From contig DUKA01000047.1 in NCBI GenBank assembly GCA_013329615.1, positions 1 to 6,028 on the forward strand: 6,028 bases of DNA, read 5' to 3'. Shown in pieces: positions 1 through 5,640 of this stretch. The stretch is from Candidatus Bathyarchaeota archaeon. Lineage in GTDB: Archaea; Thermoproteota; Bathyarchaeia; TCS64. Both the position numbers and the translations under genes were made by a program. Below the pieces are notes generated by a model. It searched no databases, was not told the DNA's origin, and saw nothing but the letters and a program-made list of their open reading frames with translations. Within the stretch, counting starts at the first letter, position 1; every line of letters begins with the position of its first letter.

Positions 1-124
1 GGATTAGGTATGCTCCTCCTCCGTTTTGGCCAACGACCGAGGAGAATCTCCAGATGTTACCTATGCCGACTGCGGAGCCTATGGTTGCTAGTATGAAACC
101 TAATCGGGAGCCCCACTTCTCCAA
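1..124 (-). CDS. Sodium:neurotransmitter/amino-acid symporter (SNF/LeuT family), N-terminal fragment
   Basis: Only the first 41 codons are inside the window; the gene runs off the left edge. The translation begins MEKWGSRLGFILA and continues with GSAVGIGNIWRF (residues 16-27) and GQNGGGAYLI (32-41). This is the hallmark first transmembrane segment of the LeuT/SNF family, where the unwound part of TM1 (G-x-A-V...N) binds sodium and substrate; Ala18, Val19 and Asn23 match LeuT Ala22, Val23 and Asn27. The usual RFP is RFS here. The family consists of 11-12-helix membrane proteins that use the sodium gradient to import amino acids or related solutes; the substrate cannot be told from this piece. 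I chose TTG at 124 because AGGTGA (135-130) lies 5 bases upstream. GTG at 133 is the alternative and adds three residues. Third codon positions are more A/T-rich than in the other genes. Family assignment is firm, the exact start less so. Confidence 0.85.
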   Translation of the reverse strand, partial: MEKWGSRLGFILATIGSAVGIGNIWRFSSVVGQNGGGAYLI

Positions 125-144
125 AAAAATCACCTAACCGGTGT

Positions 145-273
145 TATCTAGCGTTTCCAGTAGTTTTAAATGAATCGAAGATGGGGCTGTCCCTTGCCGG
201 GTGCGCCTTTGCGATAAGCTAGCTAGTCAAGAGCGCTGAAGTATTCGACGGGTTCGACGAACTCAAGGACGAG
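145..273. other. Spacer with no supportable gene; possible decayed 5' coding sequence
   Basis: This stretch holds the symporter's TATA box and then a 13-codon reading frame, ATG at 181 (MGLSLAGCAFAIS) ending at TAG 220-222. All three plus-strand frames are stopped between 215 and 239 (TAA 215, TAG 220, TGA 237). MGLSLAG resembles the few residues before the nucleotide-binding loop of many SDR proteins, which would fit a 5' stub of the same gene whose 3' end lies at 582-716. Seven residues are too few to prove it. Confidence 0.2.
164..170 (-). promoter_or_regulatory. TATA box of the symporter gene
   Basis: The minus strand reads TTTAAAA at 170-164. Counting about 25 bases downstream places transcription start near 142. 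That gives a short leader carrying the AGGTGA ribosome-binding sequence (135-130) just before the TTG at 124, a spacing typical of archaeal TBP/TFB promoters. On the plus strand the same A/T block is too close (about 13 bases) to the ATG at 181 to serve it. Confidence 0.5.
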
Positions 274-630
274 GTGGGTAAGGCGAAGACGGGCGGCGAC
301 GCGCTGACGGGACTCATTGTCAGGAGCATCGCATGGTACAGGGAGAAGCATGAGAACATCGGCCAGTTAAAGCTCGGAAGCAGGGTCACAGGGACGTTCT
401 TCCTGCTCTCGGCGGCACTGCAGGCCGTCAACTTTGTATCGACTCTTGGCTCCGCCACGCAGGTAAACATCTTACTATCGGTGGCGGGGCTTGCACTCTG
501 CTTGACCTTCGGCGTGCTGGGTCTTATTATACCCACCTTCATCACGAGGTTCACGGCGACGTGGGACAGCCGCGTCGAAGCCTCGAACAGGACGTCCCAC
601 TCAAGAGGCTCGGGAGACCCGAGGAGATAG
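274..630 (+). CDS. Unrecognised two-helix membrane ORF with a probably frameshifted or fused C-terminus
   Basis: I do not recognise this protein. From the GTG at 274 it reads 118 residues. A short charged N-terminal part contains RSIAWYREKHENIGQLKLGS (residues 18-36 approx.). Two hydrophobic stretches follow, at about residues 38-58 and 65-90, the second ending IIPTFITRF. Third-position GC and regular hydrophobic spacing make the part up to about residue 100 look truly coding. The same frame is also coding-like upstream to a TAG at 220-222 (VKSAEVFDGFDELKDE), so the natural 5' end may be lost. The tail (SNRTSHSRGSGDPRR) is read out of frame across DNA that, one frame over, encodes the end of a short-chain dehydrogenase. 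The native C-terminus is therefore probably missing, and the ORF may be a truncated membrane-protein remnant rather than an intact gene. No convincing ribosome-binding site or TATA box was found for it. Confidence 0.4.
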   Translation: MGKAKTGGDALTGLIVRSIAWYREKHENIGQLKLGSRVTGTFFLLSAALQAVNFVSTLGSATQVNILLSVAGLALCLTFGVLGLIIPTFITRFTATWDSRVEASNRTSHSRGSGDPRR

Positions 631-716
631 CCAAGGGCTCGCTGTACCTCGCCTGCGACGACTCCAGTTTCATGAACGGCGCAACCCTTGTCATCGACGG
701 CGGAGCGACCGCCTAA
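582..716 (+). pseudogene. 3' remnant of a short-chain dehydrogenase/reductase (SDR) gene
   Basis: In the frame ending at the TAA at 714-716 the DNA reads PLKRLGRPEEIAKG, then SLYLACDDSSFMNGATLVID and GGATA. This is the classical SDR C-terminus as in 3-oxoacyl-ACP reductases and related alcohol dehydrogenases: the P-L-x-R-x-G-x-P-E-E-I-A block, the L-A-S/C-D-x-S-S-F helix and the terminal D-G-G. The Rossmann fold with TGxxxGxG and the YxxxK active site, about 200 residues that should lie upstream, are absent from the window. In their place is the unrelated membrane ORF in another frame. The remnant therefore cannot encode a working enzyme. The recognisable similarity starts near 588-597; the 5' limit given is approximate. 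A small ORF from GTG 561 could still be translated, but there is no sign of selection for it as a separate protein. Confidence 0.75.
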
Positions 717-759
717 GGGCTAAACGCTTAGAGAACGTAGAATAGCATCCACAGCAGCG

Positions 760-845
760 AAAAAACGCGGGTATTCCACTATCACGTGTAGCAGGAGAAA
801 AATACCCAACCACAGCGAGTCGCAACAGACAGGCGCCGATAAAAA
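760..845 (-). terminator. T-rich termination region downstream of the proteasome gene
   Basis: On the minus strand three T-runs follow the proteasome stop codon: 845-841 (T5, 10 bases after the stop), 802-798 (T5) and 765-760 (T6). Archaeal RNA polymerase terminates mainly at such oligo-U stretches without needing a hairpin, and no strong stem is visible here. The rest of the 717-855 spacer shows no gene that I can support on either strand. Confidence 0.45.
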
Positions 846-855
846 CAGGCAGAAG

Positions 856-1461
856 TTACTTCCTGAGGCTGATGCTACGCTCCTCGACACCATCCTTGGT
901 GATGAGAAGCATATCAACGCCGTCACCGCTGGCGATGTCCCTCGCCACGGCTGCCTTGATCGCCTTCAGAGTAAGCTTGGCGCCCTCCTCCATACTCATC
1001 CCGTCCTTGTACTCCGCCTCGATCACGCCCATCGCGATCGCGGCACCCGTGCCCGCGGTGATAAAGGGGTCTGGGATGAGACTACCCACCGGATCCATGC
1101 TGAAGAGGTTCACACCATCCTCATCCACACCACCAACCAGCGTCTCCATCAGCAGCGGGTACATCCGACGCTCGAACAACATGTTGCTGACGAGCTTACC
1201 CATCGCCTTGACGCCTATCGGGCGGTTGTTATCGAGCTCGTAGAGGTGGGCATAGGCGGACACCTCGCGTGTGAGCGCCTGCATGTCGCTCATCAAGCCG
1301 GCAAAGGCTAATCCTATCCTATCATTGAGCTTGAACACCTTCATGCCTCCCCTGCTCGTGAGCATATTCCCCCAAGTCACGCGCTTCTCGGAGGCAAGTA
1401 TTACCCCGCCCTTGCAGACGAGGCCAATCGTAGTAGCGCCCTGATAATCCTGCCAGCCCAT
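856..1461 (-). CDS. psmB: 20S proteasome beta subunit, probably non-catalytic (Thr1 replaced by Ala)
   Basis: This encodes a 201-residue Ntn-hydrolase-fold subunit of the 20S proteasome, which forms the inner seven-membered rings of the cytoplasmic protease barrel. The N-terminus is MGWQDYQGATTIGLV. Aligned on the conserved Glu17, Arg19 and Lys33 of archaeal beta subunits (here Glu25, Arg27, Lys41), the residue after the propeptide Gly8 is Ala9, so the nucleophile Thr1 is alanine. Other family marks are present: GLAFAGLMSD, LVGGVDEDG, the Gly-rich GTGA in place of GSGS, and RDIASGDGVDML holding the equivalent of Asp166. From memory, Sulfolobales carry a second beta subunit with Ala at the same position that joins an active beta subunit in the ring; this gene resembles that one. 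ATG 1461 is chosen for its short propeptide and for GAGGT at 1473-1469, 7 bases upstream; the open frame beyond it is antisense to the next gene. An active partner must be encoded elsewhere. Confidence 0.93.
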   Translation of the reverse strand: MGWQDYQGATTIGLVCKGGVILASEKRVTWGNMLTSRGGMKVFKLNDRIGLAFAGLMSDMQALTREVSAYAHLYELDNNRPIGVKAMGKLVSNMLFERRMYPLLMETLVGGVDEDGVNLFSMDPVGSLIPDPFITAGTGAAIAMGVIEAEYKDGMSMEEGAKLTLKAIKAAVARDIASGDGVDMLLITKDGVEERSISLRK

Positions 1462-1468
1462 GCCGCCA

Positions 1469-1473
1469 ACCTC
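1469..1473 (-). promoter_or_regulatory. Ribosome-binding site of psmB
   Basis: The minus strand reads GAGGT, 7 bases before the ATG at 1461, matching the 16S anti-Shine-Dalgarno region. It settles the start, since the frame stays open far upstream but without a comparable site. Confidence 0.55.
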
Positions 1474-1495
1474 GAACCCCCTTCCGCCCCCGCCG

Positions 1496-1502
1496 TTATT
1501 AA
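1496..1502 (-). promoter_or_regulatory. Candidate TATA box of psmB
   Basis: The minus strand reads TTAATAA at 1502-1496. A start about 25 bases downstream falls near 1474, giving a leader of roughly 13 bases that just includes GAGGT. This is the only A/T-rich heptamer at a suitable distance in an otherwise GC-rich stretch. Confidence 0.45.
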
Positions 1503-1518
1503 CTTGACGCTCCACACC

Positions 1519-1525
1519 TTTTATA
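1519..1525 (+). promoter_or_regulatory. TATA box of the cysteine hydrolase gene (probable leaderless start)
   Basis: The plus strand reads TTTTATA within CACCTTTTATACG. The box centre is about 26-27 bases from the GTG at 1549, which is where archaeal transcription usually begins. The mRNA would then start at or within a base or two of the start codon, as is common for first genes in archaea. No ribosome-binding site precedes GTG 1549, which agrees with leaderless translation. Confidence 0.6.
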
Positions 1526-1548
1526 CGACAAACGATTTCCTCCACCCT

Positions 1549-2094
1549 GTGACCACCAAGGACGCGGCACTCCTGATAATCGACGTCCAGACGGCCTTCT
1601 TCCTGAAAGAGCTGGGCGTCTACGCCTACAACGGCGAGGAGTACGTCGCGAGGATGAAGAGGCTGATCGACGGGGCGAGGAAGGCTGATGTGCCCGTCAT
1701 CTACGTCCAGCACGACGGCAGGAAGGAGTCCCCATTGGAGCCCGGAACAAAGGGCTGGCACATACACCCAGACATAGCACCCAGACCCAGTGAACTCGTC
1801 GTCAACAAGCCCACACCCGACGCCTTCTACCGCACGACGCTCCAGAAAGAACTCGACCAACGAGGCATAAAGAAGCTGATAATCGCGGGGATACAGAGCG
1901 ACTGGTGCGTCGACACAACGGTGCGCCGCGCCTACAGCCTCGAATACGACATCACTGTGGTTGAGGACGCACACACAACATTCGATACCACCGTACTCAA
2001 GGCGCCACAGATCATCGCCCACCACAACACCATCTTCGGCGGCAGATTCGCGAAGCTCGTCAAGACAGCCGACTTGGACTTCGAGAAGCTCTAG
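1549..2094 (+). CDS. Cysteine hydrolase of the isochorismatase superfamily, substrate unknown
   Basis: The product is 181 residues, the usual length of a single-domain isochorismatase-like hydrolase, a soluble Rossmann-like alpha/beta fold. The catalytic triad can be read: Asp12 in LLIIDVQ, Lys87 in VVNKPTPDAF, and the nucleophile Cys120 in AGIQSDWCVDTT. The residues before Cys120 fit the family's cis-peptide segment. Members hydrolyse nicotinamide, N-carbamoyl amines, ureido compounds or isochorismate. The D-x-H metal site of nicotinamidases (as in TQDWH) is not present; the equivalent place reads VQHDGRKE, so I do not call it PncA. The start is GTG 1549, not the in-frame TTG 1504: the TATA box at 1519-1525 lies between them, and the protein then begins MTTKDAALLIIDVQ as in relatives. 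The gene diverges from psmB across 87 bases and ends in a 4-base stop-codon overlap with the convergent bax1-like gene. A functional link with the proteasome is not implied. Confidence 0.88.
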   Translation: MTTKDAALLIIDVQTAFFLKELGVYAYNGEEYVARMKRLIDGARKADVPVIYVQHDGRKESPLEPGTKGWHIHPDIAPRPSELVVNKPTPDAFYRTTLQKELDQRGIKKLIIAGIQSDWCVDTTVRRAYSLEYDITVVEDAHTTFDTTVLKAPQIIAHHNTIFGGRFAKLVKTADLDFEKL

Positions 2095-3242
2095 CTTGAC
2101 CTGCGCCGCAGGCGGCTCACGCAGGGCTTACGCGTCTCAGGGTCTATCTCGACGACGTAGCCGAGCGCCTCTAGTACGGGGATCGGGTTCTTGCACCCCT
2201 GCCCCTTCAGATACGTCTTGTAGTCAGCCAGATCGCTTCCCCCGATCTCCTCGATCCCGGCGCGCAGCTCCGCCAGCTTCTCCGGGGTGACGAGGACGCC
2301 GGGCAGCCTCATGTAGTTCACCTTATCCCCCTCCACGAGGCGCAGCAGCTCCCTGTCGGTCACGCCTCTCCTGTGAGCCTCGTCGTCGATCACGACGATG
2401 TCTCCGAAGCTGCGCTTCCTCGCGGGTGCTTTTATCTCTATGATCAACTCTTCCTCGGCGGGTTCAGCCATCAGAGAACCGCCGTGGAGCTTTTGGTTCA
2501 ACTCCAGTGGGCGCGTTTCCCTATACCTTGCTGGATACGCCACGTCGGCGCGCAAGCTCCAGTTCTTAGCCTCCAGCAGCAGGGCGAGAAGCCGCTCGAC
2601 CTTGGTACCTCGAACTCCCACCTGCTTCACCGGCTTCAAGTCGATGCTCAGCGATCCGACCTTAACGTCGGGCTCACCGAGCGCCTCCGCCGCCTTGACC
2701 ACCGCCTCGCCGCGCCCCGTGTAACCGACTACGATACGCACCGAGTAAGCCAAGACAACAGCCGAGAGGGCGAAATTATAGAGCCGCAGCAGCTCATCCG
2801 GCGACGGCTCCTTGAAGTCTATAAGGTGCTGCTCCTCCAGCAGGTCGGCGTACATGCTCTCGTCGACGTCGGCGGATGCGACACCGAGCCCCTCCGCCAC
2901 ATTCGACAGGACCTCGACGCGGTCCCTCTCCGACACCGATGGACGCCGAGCCGCCTCCTCAAAAAGCATCGTCCTCGCCTTCACGGGGGGCACGAATGAA
3001 CGCGTGCCGAATATGCACCGTGAGTCAAGGACTGCTGAAAGCCCTCGGACAAGTTTGAAGTCATAGCCTAACTCCTCGCAGCTCGCGAGACCCTCCATGA
3101 GGTCTCCGCGCCGCCTGTCCCGGCTCTCACTGTAGACGGCAATGAGGGTCTTCGCGAGGCTGATCTTCTCGGGGTCGGCGAAGAGGGGCGTGAGGGCGTT
3201 CTTCGTCCTCCGGACCCGTATAAGCTCGTGTGGCAGGATCAC
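2091..3242 (-). CDS. bax1: Bax1-type XPB partner protein (DUF790), nuclease signature not evident
   Basis: A 383-residue protein of the DUF790/Bax1 family, the partner that binds archaeal XPB and supplies structure-specific DNA cleavage in a repair machine. The N-terminus (MILPHELIRVRR, then LARGL-like KLVRGLSAVLDSRCIF at 63-78) and the block YADLLEEQHLIDF (131-143) with ELLRLYNFAL (150-159) match the family. A middle part around residues 195-250 (VGSLSIDL ... EAKNWSLRADVAY) fits the Cas2-like central domain. Family members I know then carry a nuclease core with PDF and E-I-x-G-F-W-T; I cannot find these. Instead there is LIIEIKAPARKRSFGDIVVI (266-285) and a basic tail. It may be a divergent lineage form or nuclease-inactive. 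The gene begins at GTG 3242, whose GTGA overlaps the XPB stop by 4 bases, indicating coupled translation; GGAGG lies 11 bases and GGAG 2 bases upstream. It is the last gene of the operon. Confidence 0.8.
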   Translation of the reverse strand: MILPHELIRVRRTKNALTPLFADPEKISLAKTLIAVYSESRDRRRGDLMEGLASCEELGYDFKLVRGLSAVLDSRCIFGTRSFVPPVKARTMLFEEAARRPSVSERDRVEVLSNVAEGLGVASADVDESMYADLLEEQHLIDFKEPSPDELLRLYNFALSAVVLAYSVRIVVGYTGRGEAVVKAAEALGEPDVKVGSLSIDLKPVKQVGVRGTKVERLLALLLEAKNWSLRADVAYPARYRETRPLELNQKLHGGSLMAEPAEEELIIEIKAPARKRSFGDIVVIDDEAHRRGVTDRELLRLVEGDKVNYMRLPGVLVTPEKLAELRAGIEEIGGSDLADYKTYLKGQGCKNPIPVLEALGYVVEIDPETRKPCVSRLRRRSS

Positions 3243-4537
3243 GTCTCCTTCCGCCTCCTGCTCATCCTCGTCTCGGCGGTGCCGAAGCTCACGAGCTCGT
3301 AGAGGTTCGCCTGCTTGCCCTCCTTCTTGCGGAGCACGCGGCCGAGGCGCTGTATGAACTCTCGGCTGCTCCCCGTACCGCTCAGGATCACCGCCAGCGA
3401 AGCGTCGGGGACGTCCACGCCCTCGTCAAGGACCTGGCTCGTGATTATGCGCCTGTAGACGCCGCGGCGGAACCTGTCGAGTATCTCCTCACGCTCCTCC
3501 TTGACGGTCTGGTGGGTGATGGCGGGGATGAGGAGGCTTCGGCTGATGCGGTAGACGAGCTTGTTGTGGCGGGTGAAGATGATCGCCTTCTCGTTCGGGT
3601 TCGCGGCGAGTAGGTTTCGAAGGTACTCCTCCTTGCTCCTGCTGTTGAGCGCCACGTCCATCGCGGCGTTTCTCCCCATGAGAGCCCTGCGCGCCTCAGG
3701 GTCAACGCCGCTCCGCTTCACGAATAGAAGGTAATCGCGTGCACTTCTGATCTTGATCCCGCGCCTCTGCAGGAAACTCTTGTAGACGGCGAACTGCCTC
3801 TCGTACTCAAGCTTCTCCGAGGGCGCGAGTGGCACGTTTATCGTGTGCACGGTGTAGTCGCTGAGGTGCTTGCCGGCGAGCTCCTCGACTCCCTTCTCGT
3901 AGACAACGGGACCAACGAGATTGCCAAGTTCATCGAGTACGGCTTCGTCCTTGCCAAGTGTGGCTGTAAGGCCGAGGCGATACGGCGCGAGGTAGTTCAA
4001 CGCTATGCCCGAGTTGCTCGGCGCCGGGAGGTGGTGGACCTCGTCGAAGATGATGAGTGTAAACCTGTCGCCCAGTTCACGAGCCCTTAGCGCCGCGGAG
4101 TCGTAAGTGGAGACGGTGATCGGCTTGATGTCACTCGACCCACCGCCGAGTGCGCCCACCTCGACGCCGAAGGCTTCGAATAGCACACCTCTCCACTGCT
4201 CCATCAGGACGATGGTGGGCACGACGACGAGTGTCGCCGCCTGAAGCCTCTCCATCGCCTTTATCGCCATCACTGTCTTGCCCGCACCCGTGGGCAGAAC
4301 GACTATGCCCCTGTGGCCAGCCTTTTCCCAGCCCTCGACCGCCTCGGACTGGTAGTCGCGGGCCTCGAAGTTGGACCTCAACCCCTCAACGAGGGGTGCC
4401 TTGAGCGCCTCATCACGGTAATCAGATCCCTCAAGCCCCCTGAGGACGGCGGCATAATCGTTGGCCCGCCTACGCGTCAGCTTGCCCTGATCGTCCTCGA
4501 CGACGAGCACACCCCTGTCGAACCTGAGCACGATCAA
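3239..4537 (-). CDS. xpb: XPB/Rad25-type superfamily 2 DNA helicase
   Basis: An ATP-driven 3'-5' DNA helicase/translocase of 432 residues, related to the TFIIH subunit XPB; in archaea it acts with Bax1 in DNA repair. Motifs in order: Q-like RDYQSEAV (60-67), Walker A PTGAGKT (82-88), motif Ia VVPTIVLMEQW (105-115), DEVHH (165-169), GLTAT (189-193), a thumb-like helical insertion (about 245-305), motif V DEGVDVP (371-377) and motif VI QRLGRVLRKK (396-405). All residues for ATP hydrolysis are present. The RED motif that follows TAT-F/P-E in known XPB proteins aligns with KDE here (196-198). The N-terminal damage-recognition-like domain is short (about 55 residues). The start is TTG 4537, the first start codon in frame, with AGAGGG 8 bases upstream; GTG 4531 is possible. 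rtcA ends 25 bases upstream, and the stop TGA overlaps the next gene's GTG. Confidence 0.93.
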   Translation of the reverse strand: MIVLRFDRGVLVVEDDQGKLTRRRANDYAAVLRGLEGSDYRDEALKAPLVEGLRSNFEARDYQSEAVEGWEKAGHRGIVVLPTGAGKTVMAIKAMERLQAATLVVVPTIVLMEQWRGVLFEAFGVEVGALGGGSSDIKPITVSTYDSAALRARELGDRFTLIIFDEVHHLPAPSNSGIALNYLAPYRLGLTATLGKDEAVLDELGNLVGPVVYEKGVEELAGKHLSDYTVHTINVPLAPSEKLEYERQFAVYKSFLQRRGIKIRSARDYLLFVKRSGVDPEARRALMGRNAAMDVALNSRSKEEYLRNLLAANPNEKAIIFTRHNKLVYRISRSLLIPAITHQTVKEEREEILDRFRRGVYRRIITSQVLDEGVDVPDASLAVILSGTGSSREFIQRLGRVLRKKEGKQANLYELVSFGTAETRMSRRRKET

Positions 4538-4562
4538 CGCAGACGCCCTCTCACATTCTCGG

Positions 4563-5639
4563 TTAAGCCTGATCGGCGAATCGGGGGTTCGTCACCCCGC
4601 GCCCCTCGACGGTTATCCTCCCTGGTTTTCCCTCTGAGCCCTCGACGATTATCTTTGCCCCTATGATGCTCTTTGCGACCTCGACGGCGGTCAGTGTGTG
4701 CAGTGTCAGCCGGGTGACGGTGAAGCTGGATGTGCCCGCTGCGAGTGAGCAGGGCAGTATGAGGTTGTCGGCTGTGTGCAGGTCGACGTAGGCGCCCGTC
4801 CTTATCTGCTCTATTAGGCGCTGCGCCGCCTCGGAGCCAACCCTCTCCGCGGTCTTCCCGCGTTCACCCAGCCCGTCGTCGCCTATGAGTGCGTCCCCCT
4901 CGGCCCAGAGGCAGATGACACTCCCCGGCGACAGCGGGGTCAACGTCTTGCCCGGCGTAGCGACGTCTATGTGCGCCTCGAAGCCCTCATCCCTGATCAC
5001 TTTATGGGCTGAGTCCGCCTGCCTCTCGGCTACGTGCCGGGGCAACCCCCCACACGTCGACAAGCCGCGTATGCCGCTGACCTCCGCTTTCTCACACTCT
5101 ATCGACTTGAAGCCCCTGACGGGGTTTATCCTCGCCTCCACGACGCCGCCGCCCTTCGGGTAATAGCCATCGCGGAGGACCCTGACGACGCCCGAGAAGC
5201 CCATCCGGTTTAGGCCGGCCCAGACGACGTGCTGCACGATGTGCATGGGTGGGGACCAGCGCACGGCAGTCCCGCCCCTCACGCTGATCCTCACAGGCCC
5301 ATCGGAGTATGCGGCGACCGGCGCAGCACACTGGAGGAGAAGGCTGCAGCTCCCGGCGGTGCCTATGTCGAAGTTGAACTCCCCACCCTTTATCTTCCGG
5401 GGGTGGAACTCCACCTCCCGGCTCGCCACCTCGAGGCCCTTCGTCTCCGCGGAGCATATCTCGGCCACCGCTTTGAGGGTCGAGAGGTGCTGCGGCTTGA
5501 GGCCGGGCTGGTTCCTGTTGGCGCGGATGTTTGTTATCTTCACGGGCTCGCCGAGGATGGCGCTGTATGTGGTCGCCATACGCAGCAACTGTCCTCCGCC
5601 CTCCATCAGGGAGCCGTCGACCTCTATCAAAGCCAACAC
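4563..5639 (-). CDS. rtcA: RNA 3'-terminal phosphate cyclase
   Basis: RtcA converts an RNA 3'-phosphate to a 2',3'-cyclic phosphate using ATP, through a covalent enzyme-AMP intermediate, in the cytoplasm. Family signatures are clear (numbering from GTG 5639, 358 residues): EGGGQLLR (13-20), IRANRNQPGLKPQH (38-51), DIGTAGSC (91-98), RDGYYPKGGG (156-165) and HTADNLILP (288-296), whose His288 is the expected adenylation nucleophile. The length is near the usual 340-360. The start is uncertain: GTG 5639 begins 1 base after the stop of the upstream B3/B4 gene. TTG 5630 would give MIEVDGS, the commonest archaeal N-terminus, with an AGGGTG 5 bases before it. A longer reading from TTG 5690 would overlap the upstream gene by 50 bases and adds a low-complexity head unlike the family, so I reject it. 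The gene is the second visible in a minus-strand operon with xpb and bax1. Confidence 0.93.
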   Translation of the reverse strand: MLALIEVDGSLMEGGGQLLRMATTYSAILGEPVKITNIRANRNQPGLKPQHLSTLKAVAEICSAETKGLEVASREVEFHPRKIKGGEFNFDIGTAGSCSLLLQCAAPVAAYSDGPVRISVRGGTAVRWSPPMHIVQHVVWAGLNRMGFSGVVRVLRDGYYPKGGGVVEARINPVRGFKSIECEKAEVSGIRGLSTCGGLPRHVAERQADSAHKVIRDEGFEAHIDVATPGKTLTPLSPGSVICLWAEGDALIGDDGLGERGKTAERVGSEAAQRLIEQIRTGAYVDLHTADNLILPCSLAAGTSSFTVTRLTLHTLTAVEVAKSIIGAKIIVEGSEGKPGRITVEGRGVTNPRFADQA

Positions 5640-5640
5640 C

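Noticed and set aside
220..222. TAG as a read-through (pyrrolysine) codon joining ATG 181 to the membrane ORF
   Set aside because: The joined protein matches nothing known to me, there is no methylamine methyltransferase context, and decay explains it more simply.
217..226. AGCTAGCTAG palindrome with overlapping stop codons
   Set aside because: It could suggest an insertion-target duplication, but no second copy was seen near the other side of the junction.
219..554. Minus-strand ORF of 111 codons opposite the membrane ORF
   Set aside because: Ser/Pro/Thr-rich shadow composition with no promoter; the plus strand has better hydrophobic periodicity and codon bias.
717..855. Possible small RNA (C/D box or tRNA) in the spacer
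   Set aside because: No C/D box pair, tRNA arms or strong stem-loop could be found; only T-runs fitting termination are visible.
720..926. Minus-strand 68-codon ORF after psmB
   Set aside because: It overlaps the end of psmB in another frame, begins inside that gene, and shows no ribosome-binding site or similarity.
1462..2025. Minus-strand open frame extending the proteasome ORF upstream to 389 residues
   Set aside because: The extension is antisense to the well-supported hydrolase gene, has no family similarity, and lies upstream of a good ribosome-binding site and start at 1461.
2373..2999. 208-codon plus-strand ORF opposite the bax1-like gene
   Set aside because: It is fully antisense to a family-matched gene, has no recognisable domain, and such open frames are expected in GC-rich DNA.
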